A DNA stretch of 64,000 nt, from positions 251,260,731 to 251,324,730 of the forward strand of contig CM030364.1 in NCBI GenBank assembly GCA_017893485.1, given 5' to 3'. The DNA comes from Hemerocallis citrina (lineage: Eukaryota; Streptophyta; Magnoliopsida; Asparagales; Asphodelaceae). Made by a program: the position numbers and the translations under genes. The notes beneath the pieces are model-generated. The model did no database searches. It saw nothing but the letters and a program-made list of their open reading frames with translations, and was not told the DNA's origin. How positions within the stretch are numbered: position 1 is the stretch's first letter; every line of letters starts with the position of its first letter. Shown here one piece after another: positions 11,957 through 21,576 of the stretch.

Positions 11957-12156
11957 ATACCGCTCCAAGCAACTTCTAATCCTAGAGCATTTCTAAGTTT
12001 GTCTTTCTTATTTAGTTGATTTTTTCAAATGTAATAATGGCTTGCAACTCAGAAGCAGACACTTAGTCCTCTTTAATAAAAGCAGTTTATTTCTTAGAAA
12101 ACTTGTTGTCTAAATGTTCTGTTTGTCTCGCCCCGAAGCGTTCACTCCAAATGTAA

Positions 12157-12616
12157 AACTCTCTTAAAAACAAGTTCGGAGTCCAACACTTGGTTCGATG
12201 CTACTTTAGCTACTTGCGAACAAGCAAGTGCGAAATAGCTCACCATTCGGAATTGCTCCCACAACTGTTGAAACTCTCTTAACAACAAATCCGGAGTCTG
12301 ACACTTGGTTCTATGCCACTTTAGCTACTTGCGAACAAGCAAGTGTGAAGTAGCTCACCATTCGAAATTGCTCCAACAACTGTTGAAACTCTCTTAACAA
12401 CAAGTTCGGAGTCCAACACTTGGTTTGATGCCACTTTAGCTACTTGCGAACAAGCAAGTACGAAGTAGCTCACCATTCGGAATTGCTCCCATAACTGTTG
12501 AAACTCTCTTAATGACAAGTTCGGAGTCCAACACTTGGTTCGATGCCACTTTAGCTACTTGCGAACAAGCAAGAGCGAAGTAGCTCGCCATTCAGAATTG
12601 TTCCCGCAACTGTTGA
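12157..12616. repeat. 115-bp tandem repeat array, four copies
   Basis: AACTCTCTT starts at 12157, 12272, 12387 and 12502, and the homologous AACTCTTG at 12617, so the spacing is exactly 115 bp throughout. Each unit contains the inverted repeat ACTTGC-GAACAA-GCAAGT, a short hairpin. It lies in the untranslated stretch between integrase and the antisense gene of the Tat element. Confidence 0.93.
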
Positions 12617-12810
12617 AACTCTTGAACAGTGTTATTAGGTGAAAGAAGCTCGTTCGACAAACATTGCTCGAATACTACAAATAATTTTATTCCATTAAAA
12701 GGCAAGATACAAGTCTTATTGAAAGACTGCTACAAACATTTTGTTCCCCCAAAAATAAAGATACAAGTCTTATTCAAGACTACACTCCTACAGAACTATA
12801 AAGTCTCGCT

Positions 12811-13560
12811 CTAACTCCTCCTAGGGAGTGGTACACTTCTATTAAGAGATACGCGAGGACGACGAGTACCATGCCGCTCCCTCGTGGCCTCTGAAGGGAT
12901 CTCCAAGCCTGCGAGTCGAGTTGTACCATTGGGACCCATAGACCCAGCTGTCGCCCCAACAGATGCTCCGCTCGACGAGTCGGCCACTCCGCTTTGAGCA
13001 TCCCCAGGATTTCGCAAAAGAGGAGGCGAACGAAGTGCTAACTCATGAAACGATCTTCCTTGGGCGTACTCATCTAGAGGACATGAAGTGCTTCTAACGT
13101 TACTCCCCTCAGAAAGCCATTGCAGACGAAGATTCTCCGCCTCTAACTCAACGACTCGCTCTTTGAGAGAGTCATCCGTCACACTGTGCTTCAAGCGAGG
13201 CACTCGGCCCGAACTACCCCCCCGCGAGACATCAGAGATAGTCCTCCGAAGATGAGCAGCTTCAAGACTCTTCTCGAGCACTACGTTCTTTAATTCGTCC
13301 CTCTCAGATCTCGCTTCGAATAAAGAGAGGCGAAGAAACTTGAGCCTCAAGCCTTGGCCGACAGCCATCGAAGGGCAAGTCTACTCACCTTCAGGGGGCA
13401 CTTCGCGAATTCTCTCTTCAAGATGCCTCATCTCGATATCTCGGCGAGCCAAGGTCATCCTCAAATGACCTAACTCCCGCTCCGCTTTAAAAAGCATCTC
13501 CCGAGATCGAGCGAGCCCTAACTTGGTAATGCCTAGCTTAGGGCAGAGATGTGATTCCAC
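12811..13560 (-). pseudogene. Antisense coiled-coil reading frames in Tat element, distal part
   Basis: On the minus strand, a helical charged segment (about 13560-13392: LARSREMLFKAERELGHLRM, RRDIEMRHLEERIREVPPEG) ends at a splice-donor-like GTGAGT near 13390. It is followed by a 185-residue open frame (13368-12811) with EARSERDELKNVVLEKSLEA, heptad-like text and a Ser/Pro/Gly-rich tail. I do not recognise a family. It may be the 3' end of the antisense gene at 13908-16050, separated from it by the stop at 13908, or a separate reading frame. Confidence 0.5.
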
Positions 13561-13907
13561 GCTACCCTGGGGAAACCAATCAAAGAGAAATGTAAAACGC
13601 CCGGACTTCGAATTGAGCTACAAGATAGTTCTGAGTTCTAACTCTAAGAAGGGTTAGTGCTGGGTCCGAGGGGAACTACAAAATTAATCGTAAGTGCAAA
13701 TGCTAGCAAACTGAGAACTTTAAGCCTCACAGCCAAACACTATGAATCCAAAAGGCCCATTTCATTTCTAAAAAGATGATACAAGAGCGGTGGCCAGTCC
13801 GCTATAAGCACCAAGAGTGATAATAATAGTGCTCAAAGAGATACAAAAGCGCTCAAAGAGAAAATAATAGTGCAAAGACAAAAAGGTCAAGGAGCCACCT
13901 TGGTGGA

Positions 13908-16050
13908 CTACTCCGTGATCGCCTCCGCTACACCCACAATCGCTGTCTGAGGGTCCGCCATGACATCATCCTCTTCCTCTTCTTCTTCCGACTCCTCGCC
14001 TTCACCGGTGCCTTCGGTCCCCTCAACCACTTCACCTTCAAGAAGGGTGTACAAACTAAACCTCGAGCTGTTGAAGCCGGGGACACGTGCTTCCACAAGT
14101 TTGAGGGCTCTGGCATAGGACTGCTCCATGTTTGTGCGCATGTGCGCTTTCGCCTCGACCCTAACTGCCACTGCAGCCGCTTCTACGGCTGCTTCCTTCT
14201 CTTTCGCCGCGTCTTCGGCGGCCTTCGCGGCCATCTCACGCTCCCTGTCAGCCCTCTCCCTCTCCTTGTCGGCCCTCGCCATCTCAGAGGCGATCTGCCT
14301 GTTCGCCTTCGCCAAGGCAGATTCGAGGTAGCTGATCTGAACAGCCTGAGACTCCGACAGACGCCTCTCCGCCTTACATCTTCACGGCCTTGGCTCTCTC
14401 CGACCGATCCTTATCACTCGCCGCTTTGAGCTCCTTCTCCTGCTCGGCAAACTCCTCCAAAAGGTGGCTAAAGTGGCACGTAATCTACAAAAAGCAAGGA
14501 AAAACTAAGTAAAACAAAAAAAAAATTCCTATATTATGAAAGTCTAAAGAGCCACTCACCGACATGGTCGCCTTCGCAATCTCGATTGCATCGTCACCAA
14601 CTGTCCCCACCTTCAATGCTGCTCGGTCCTTCGGGGTTGGCAGATGACGAATCGCCTGCACGCTCATAGCAGCGGAATCCCCTAAGAAGCCATCATGTTT
14701 CATCACCCACCAATCAAGGATGAAGAGCTTCTTGTGCTCCTCGGTAAGGATCGCCTCCGCCTCGGTGGTAAGTGGTGGCGCCTTAAGCACCAATGCAGCA
14801 CCGAGAGAGAATTCTTTGGTTGATGGGTCAGGAGGGGCAGACAGGACAAGAGAGGCAAACGGGGCAGACGGAGCAGAAGATGGGGACTCCAAGTTAACCA
14901 TCGGGGCTATCACCACCGAACCCTTCGCAGTTCGGCCAGACGATGGCCCCGCTATCGTTCTCTTCCTCTTCTTACTATCGGTGGCCTTCCCACCTAATCC
15001 TCTTCGATCGAATAGCATCGCTCTGAAATCCATACCAGAGGCCTCTGCAGGAACCAAGGTCAACAAAAAAAATTTAGCGCACGAAGAAATCAAGGTTAAA
15101 AGAAAACAAAAACGAGGAGAAATATCTGAAGCATACTGGGGTAGATCGGACTGACACCCCCACCGAAGAGAACCTCCTCGGTCATATCCTTCCAACTCAA
15201 GGTAGGACGACCGAGGAGTTTCGATACGACCTCATCTTCCTCTGGATTCAGTATGGGCTCGGCCATCGCCCACCTCGGCACATCCTCCCTCCATCTCGTA
15301 GGAAAATCCCACGGTTTGCTACCCCGGATCAAGAAATACTTCTCTTTCCAAAACTTGATGGAGTCCGGGTTCTCGATCAATCTCACACCCCGCCGCGGCG
15401 ACAAATAGTACCGACACTCCATTTTGCTCATGCAATGGATCCGGTAAAGACATCGGAGGACGCTGAGCTGAGGCTCAACCCCCACTACTTGGCACTGAAG
15501 TATGAAGCCGATGACATGCCTCCACATGTTCGGCATGTACTGGACGGGACTCAGTCCGTACCACCGCAATACCTCGGTCACGAACGGAGGTAGGGGTAGG
15601 CGAAGACATACATTAAGTGCATCAAAGAGAAAGATGCACGTGTCTGGCGAGGTCGCCGAACATGCTCGGAACCCGGACCCGGAAGAAGGAGGGTGAACTC
15701 CAACAGTATCATAAAGCTTCTTCGAATGTTCAGCAAGTCCCTCTCCGTGAGAACCGAAGTGATGTTGTCAACCTCGGAGCATTCCCTCGGCTTATTCTCC
15801 TCGTACAAAGCCGAGCTCCCGCAGACAACTTAAGCAAGAAGATCGTCGGAGTACTCTCTAATTCTCCTGAGGTTAGACAAAGTGGACGGAAGCCTTACTC
15901 CCCCGCTCTCCTCACCTCCTCCACTATCGTCTCGACGACAATCGACCCAACAACCTCCTTCCCCTTGTCCACGGTTGGGTGGACTACCAACGGCCGATCA
16001 ACCCCGTGGTCCGAGGTGGAGGTCTCACTCCCAGACGACACCGTAGACAT
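13908..16050 (-). pseudogene. Antisense extra gene of the Tat element with two introns
   Basis: A gene opposite to gag-pol. From ATG at 16050 the product starts with an acidic Ser/Thr-rich segment. A domain around 15760-15180 follows (VTEVLRWYGLSPVQYMPNMW, GVEPQLSVLRCLYRIHCM); it resembles, from memory, the Pfam family Transposase_28 ('putative gypsy type transposon'). A 92-bp intron (15136-15045, GT...CAG) joins PIYP-K-ASGMDFRAM in frame. A 75-bp intron (14559-14485, GTGAGT...TTTGTAG) joins KATMS to ITCHFSHLLEEF in frame. The C-terminus is a long charged coiled coil (MARADKERERADREREMAAK) with an acidic Glu tail ending at 13908. Frameshifts near 15590 and 14370 break it. Antisense extra reading frames are known from Grande-like and other Tat elements. 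The function is unknown. Confidence 0.75.
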
Positions 16051-16363
16051 CTCGTAAAATATATAAAATAAAATATATATTTACCTTGATGTGACAGCTA
16101 CGGTCGGAAAAGATCACCGGAAAGCACTAACGATTGGCTGCAAATGCTAGTTGAGCCACCCAGCAGTAAGAAAATTTTACCAAGAGTAAAAAGAGAGAAT
16201 GGGGAAATGAGGGGAGGGTCGGAGACTTATAGTAAAATAGGGGGCGCCGCTTGGGCTTCTGAGAGCTTTGGGCCCCCGAAACCAGAATGCTAAACAACAG
16301 AATTCGTAAAGACGGGAACACGATACGGCGCCCAAAACTCATTGACCAGTCAGACTGCCTCAT

Positions 16364-16905
16364 GATTCGCGCTTGATCCTGATTAACGACTCTGATCACG
16401 TCACGTAGCCCGGATCCAAAATCCGAACAGCCGAACGATCGAGCATAAAAATAGCGAAAATCATCGCTTCCTGATTCGCGCTTGATCTTGATCAACGGCT
16501 CTGATCATGCCACGTAGCTCGGATCCAAAATCCGAATGGCAGAATGATCGAGCATGAAAATGGCAAAAATCATCGCCTCCTGATTCGCGCTTGATCTTGA
16601 TCAACGGCTCTGATCATACCATGTACCTCGGATCCAAAATCCGAACGGCCGAACGACCAAGTGTGAAAATGGCGAAAATCATCGCCTCCTGATTCGCGCT
16701 TGATCTTGATCAACGACTCTGATCACGCAACGTAGCTCGAGTCCAAAATCCGAACGACCGAGCGTGAAAATGGCGAAAAGCATCGCCTTCTGATTCACGC
16801 TTGATCTTGATCAACGGCTCTGATCGCGCCACGTAGCTCGGATCTGAAATCCGAAGATCCGAGCAACCGAGCGTGGAAATGGGGAAAACACCCCCTTCCC
16901 GATGC
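16364..16905. repeat. About 109-bp tandem repeat array, five copies
   Basis: GATTCGCGCTTGATC begins at 16364, 16473, 16582 and 16691 (spacing 109), with a fifth degenerate copy GATTCACGCTTGATC at 16792. Units are rich in CGATC, GATC and CGGATCCAAAATCCG palindromes. The array lies upstream of the antisense gene's start and before the 3' LTR of the Tat element. Confidence 0.9.
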
Positions 16906-17417
16906 GTGCTCACAATCAAAGCGTCCAGATCGAGCCACGTCAGCACACTCCGGATCGACTGTCGGATCGTCCAGAGAATCGCGCCATCAATGTGATCGAC
17001 GCTCCAGATTGCGCCACATCGTAAATAATTGATTAATTCTTTTATTTTTATTATTAATCGAATTATTTATTTAAAAATTGCAAAAAATAATTTCAAATTC
17101 TAAAAAATAATTATAAATTTGGGAGAATATTTTTGAGCTCCGAGAAAAATAATTATTAATTAGAATAATTAATTGATACTTCACAAAACTGAATAAATAA
17201 TTTGAAAAACAATTTTAAAATTAGAACAAAAAATCAATAAAAATCTGGAAGACCCTGCAAACACATCTGAACACAAGGCAGGCTCAATTAAGTGCTGTTA
17301 AGCCACGCGAGCGATTCTGAAGCTCCTAAGGACGTCGATAAAATCCCGTACGCCATCAAAACAAGAAAACTACTCCCCAAAGGCTGGTAAACTTAGTCTT
17401 CGAGAGTGGGGAGCTCG
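16906..17417. other. Tat element 3' untranslated region and polypurine tract
   Basis: No coding signal. An AT-rich block (about 17020-17260) is followed by more mixed sequence. The purine run GAGAGTGGGGAG at 17402-17413 precedes the 3' LTR by four bases and is the likely plus-strand primer. Confidence 0.7.
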
Positions 17418-18026
17418 TCATATGGCTATAAATAGGATTAATTCGAGACCGTTCAAACCAAGCACGAATCTTAAAGCTCTCAATGGTAAAACAGAAATTT
17501 CACTTGCAAATGGGTCTGAAATGGGAACTGGGTCTTTCTTCGAGGCCCAGTAACCTGAAAACGGATCTGTCCTATTGGGTACGGGTACCAACCCGTTACA
17601 AACTAGCCCAAATAATTAAAGAGTAATTCAAATTCATGATTATCCCTAAGAGGCAATTTAAACTGCCTCTCTTATCATGAAACGGGTTTAAACTTTACAT
17701 CTTATCCAAAAACACCGGAACATAGAGATAAATGATTATCTCTAAATTGTCTCTTAAGGCGACTATAAATACCCCTCACCCCTACCATAACAAGGTAATC
17801 AATATTTTTCTACATAAACCCTCTTTCATAATCTTCCTGATTACTGACTTGAGTGTCGAAGGGTTCGTCGCTGAGATCCATCCAGGTGTATCGAACTTTT
17901 TGTAGGTCAACGGCAATGGCAAAAAACCAGTCAAACGCAGGTGAAAATCAACAGGTTCGCCTTATTTATTTCCAAAAGAATCCACAAATTCATCTGTTTG
18001 CTCCCACACCAAAATCAGCAGCAACA
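17418..18026 (+). repeat. Tat element 3' LTR
   Basis: 609 bp, gapless against 5886-6494. It begins TCATATGGCT (G to C relative to the 5' copy's TG) and ends CAGCAGCAACA. It contains CTATAAATACCCC as promoter core near 17764. The duplication ATGGT follows at 18027-18031. Confidence 0.93.
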
Positions 18027-18259
18027 ATGGTGGTATTCATAAGTATTTGGTGAGATGGAAGAACAAGCCGAAGTCGGAGGACACTTGGAGTGATCGTGAG
18101 GAGCTCCAGCGCTTAGATCCAGATCTTTTGGAGCACTATGACAGAATCACTGATTTTGACTCAACTGGGTCGAGCTCTCTTTCACCCAGAGAGAACGATG
18201 AGGACATCAGTTCGAGACGATTTGGGCACTTCTGTCAGCGCAGACATCGTCTAAGATAG
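18027..18259 (+). pseudogene. Chromodomain of chromovirus unit B, right of Tat insertion
   Basis: Resumes the reading interrupted at 5885. YLVRWKNKPKSEDTWSDREE and LQRLDPDLLEHYDRI match the unit A chromodomain at 3113-3220. A chromodomain at the C-terminus of integrase is thought to guide integration towards marked chromatin. It runs to the stop at 18259, overlapping the presumed start of LTR 2. Confidence 0.9.
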
Positions 18260-19422
18260 CTACTCCAATAGCATAATTATCTTTATTTCAGCAATTTTTA
18301 TTTGTTTTTGGGCATTTTAGCCATATGTAGTATTTTTGCAATTTGTACCCTTTATTTTCTACATTAGAATATTTTGGAGATTTGTATTGAGATTTTGTTT
18401 TGAGCCTATATATAGGCCTTGAAAATAATGAGAAGGTATGCTATTATTGATTTAAAAAATTATTGTGTATTGAGTTGTTGCTCTTCATTCTTCTCTTGTG
18501 TGTGAGAGTATAAGAGAACATTAAGGTTTGTGAGAAGCTCTAAACTACACCCAAATTTCCAAATTTTTTATCCAAAACCCCCAAACCCTAACCCTAATTA
18601 ATTAAACCCTAATCTAATCATTCCCTATACCAGTCGTCGACTTCCATCGTCTTCTTCTTCTTCTTCTTCTTCGTTTCAACCCATCGACACCCTACAACCT
18701 CCCGACCTCCGCTCGCTGCCAACCACGCAACTGCACCCAATGCCCCCTCGCTACTCCTCTAAGTGCCACCACAACATTCCGAGCTCCACCGCAACTCGAA
18801 GCTGTCTCCTCCCTGCCTCCAACATCAGCGCCTCGACACCGGCCGTTGCCCTCCTCCATCTATTTCAACTCTGCTACTGCTCATCATCCCTCTGCTACCC
18901 TCACATGATCAGTGCAGCCACCACGGCACCACCCCAACGCCCCACGCCACTGCAGCCAATGGCGCCACCTTGCTTCCTCACCCGCAAGTCGAGCAACCCT
19001 ATTCCTCATCCCCCGACCACCAGCACCCCCAAGTGCCACTTGTTGCTCAAATCCCGTAACATCGCAACATTGTCTATGAACCCGATAACTTCTTTCCACT
19101 CTTCAATTATTCGTGATACTACCAATCATATCTAGAATATTATCTGAATTTACCCATCCACAAATATTGAGTGTGTGTGCTTCTACTTGCTAATTAGAGT
19201 ACGAATCATTATAGCATATCTTACATGCTAAGAACGATTAAGTATAATTGTTGATTGTTAGGCGTGAATTTTTAATTGAACTTGTTAAACTTAATTAAAT
19301 TCTTGAAAATCTATCAAACTCATTATTAGTTTTAATTTCTAACTTAATCGGCATTACATGTTGGTAAACTTAATCTTTTGATATTCTTAAAAAATTCTCT
19401 ACTTAGGGTTAAGTTTACATCA
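18195..19422 (+). repeat. Chromovirus LTR 2
   Basis: Homologous to LTR 1 at both ends: the promoter core CCTATATATAGG near 18405 and the end TTACATCA at 19422. It is longer than LTR 1 because of a microsatellite (CTT repeats near 18650) and a Pro/Ser-coding low-complexity stretch (about 18680-19130). A primer-binding site follows at 19426. The start is inferred by alignment with LTR 1. Confidence 0.7.
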
Positions 19423-19521
19423 TTTTGGTATCAAGTGAAGGTTTTAAAAACCCTAGTTCTTGCATCATTTAGTCATAGTTTTGCATTGATTTAGGATCAT
19501 ATTAGGGTTAAGTTTACATCA
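19423..19521 (+). repeat. Collapsed third chromovirus unit: primer site, leader start and LTR tail
   Basis: After LTR 2 the sequence repeats the primer site and leader of unit B (TGGTATCAAGTG, then TTTAGTCATAGTTTTGCATT) for about 80 bp. It then jumps to TTAGGGTTAAGTTTACATCA, the same 20 bases that end LTR 2. A whole element has thus been reduced to about 100 bp. The end at 19521 is the likely right border of the whole array, with host sequence CCCTTACTTCC following. Confidence 0.7.
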
Positions 19522-19939
19522 CCCTTACTTCCTACTTCGCTACTAGTTCTAAAGTGTAGATCAAACTGACAGAAACCTTATGCAAATCCCTCTGAATATA
19601 CTGGTAACCCACATTAAAATATCCTTAATACACATAGAGTTCATAGAAATTAGCTGAGCCTATGGATGACTCCTATACTGACGGTATTAAACTTAGTCAT
19701 CAACAAAGTGATCAGGAAACCCTTACTTCCTACTTAGCTACTAGTTCTAAAGTGTACATCAAACTGACAGAATCACCTTATGCAAATCCCTGTGAACATA
19801 CTGGTAACCCACATTAAAATACTGGTTAGTTACCCATTGTCTCGTTGCGTCAACAAAATTCAAGTATTCATACAATTGTCTAACCAAGCAGGCAAACCTA
19901 GTAAGAAAAAAATTGAACTTAATTGGTTGAGAAAAGTAC
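19522..19939. other. Intron 10 of the RUG3-like gene (part), with a 198-bp-spaced duplication
   Basis: Non-coding. About 95 bp beginning CCCTTACTTCCTACTT at 19522 recur at 19720 (through CCACATTAAAATA), a tandem duplication of host flank with a 198-bp period. I looked for the next RCC1 exon on the minus strand here and found none. Confidence 0.7.
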
Positions 19940-21488
19940 TTGTCAGAACACATGTGTGATAACCACCACAAGAGACTTCGTCAGAAAAAGGAAGTTCTTC
20001 GACAGCATATGGTGCTGAAATTCTTTTTGCTCCTCCAAAGCTCTACAGTTAAAAGGACACACAAAAATTAACTGAAGAGATATATTGATAAAGATGTGAA
20101 TTTGCTCAACTTCCTAAATTATATGAATTGCAGTAGTTACCAGTTTCGCACTTGTCTTTTCGCCAAATATATACAGAGTGCCTTGTTCTGAAATTAGTAG
20201 TGAATACATACAAACACTTTAAGCAATAAGTAAATAACACCTTATAAACAACTAATATGATAGTTTACCTGTTATGCAAGCTGAATGTGACATTCCTGCG
20301 GCAATCCTCTTGACCTACGCACATATCAATTGATGAGAATGCCAACTGTTGATGCACAAAAACCAATAACTGTGTTGAATACGGGCAGCAAGAATAAGTT
20401 ACACGTATAGCAGTACCTTAGACCCTTCAAAGTTCTTGATAAGTCTTGGAGTATATTCACTGCATAAATGGATCTTTAAGTATGATTCTGTATGATAAGA
20501 AAAATGTTATTTTTCCTAATTACTAAAAGAGCAACTGTCCCACCCTATTAAAAAAAACTTAAAAACAAAGAAAAGCACAAATTTACTGCACGAGAATGTT
20601 GTATGTGAAGCATCCGAAATGACCAACCAGACGAAGGACATACTCATAAAAAATATAAAAACTTGACAAATTGTGTTGACCAGTCTGCAAAGGAAATCCA
20701 TTTCTTCTTTCAACTTTTGGGTTTTAGAATTAACCAAATTATGTTTTGCACATTTAAATCAAAACCCTGGTTAATCAAAGAAAAGGAAACATCTTAGCTA
20801 TTATTCATTATGGTTGACCAGTCCAACACAGATTTATTTTGCAATTCACAGAGAAGTACCTCTCAAAAAATTGCCACACCTAAAAATTCCATAGATAATA
20901 TGAGCACACCTACAAACTAATGCAAATAATACAAACTTCAGATTGAGAGAGATAGAAGCATTTTTCCTGTATCTCACTTTTCACGTGGTTTATTCCAGTT
21001 ATATAGTTTAGAGGAAAGGGAGTTCCATACTTGTAGGAGGAAAATTTACTCATAGAGTAGTTGTACACAAATGAAGAACTCATTATGGATGATCGACATC
21101 GTTAATCATGTTTCTTATGTCAAAAGACGCATGCGTACAAAAAATGAACTCGTTTGGAGACTTCTTATTCTTGCGTTGCATGGTGCCAATTGTCATATTA
21201 TTAAAGAACCGTTCATTTTGCTATCACTTGAAACATGATCAAGAAGCATCCAAACAACTTGATTTACATTACATACATATTATAACATGAAAAATCAATG
21301 TGAATGGGTGCTGATTGTTATCAACGGATCACATTGTATGTGTACAACTACTTTATATGAGGAAATCACCTCATATAAGTAAGAGGTTCCCTTTACTCTT
21401 TATTTTAATTTGGAGCATGTCTGAGAAATTTATAATAAGCATTTAACATAATCCAAGTAACTCCAAGATTTATCACAAGTGAAAAAAA

Positions 21489-21528
<40 letters not shown>

Positions 21529-21529
21529 T

Positions 21530-21576
<47 letters not shown>

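Larger units (their letters stand above)
5886..18026 (+). mobile_element. Full-length Tat-type Ty3/gypsy retrotransposon, 12,141 bp
   Basis: Two direct LTRs of exactly 609 bp (5886-6494 and 17418-18026) flank an internal region with gag, PR, RT, RNase H, an additional archaeal-type RNase H and integrase. An antisense gene and two tandem-repeat arrays lie between integrase and the 3' LTR. The 5-bp duplication ATGGT occurs at 5881-5885 and 18027-18031, and the flanking chromodomain sequence becomes continuous when the insert is removed. The second RNase H, the great length and the antisense reading frame point to the Tat/Ogre/Grande lineage. The coding regions contain many stops, so the element is defective. 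Confidence 0.93.

Noticed and set aside
12157..12616. CRISPR-like regular repeats
   Set aside because: Whole 115-bp units are repeated without unique spacers, inside a plant retrotransposon.
15617..16057. Plus-strand open frame of 146 residues
   Set aside because: It is the shadow of the antisense gene, whose minus-strand reading has the recognisable domain.
5886..18026. Two separate elements, one per strand
   Set aside because: Matching 609-bp LTRs and the ATGGT duplication enclose both the gag-pol and the antisense gene as one unit.
18740..19135. Plus-strand open frame rich in Pro, Ser and Thr
   Set aside because: It is low-complexity leader sequence inside chromovirus LTR 2, with no domain and no counterpart in LTR 1.
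21496..21571. Functional G-quadruplex switch in intron 6
   Set aside because: The (GA)n(GT)n(G)28 tract is a simple repeat prone to slippage and sequencing error. Nothing else supports a role.
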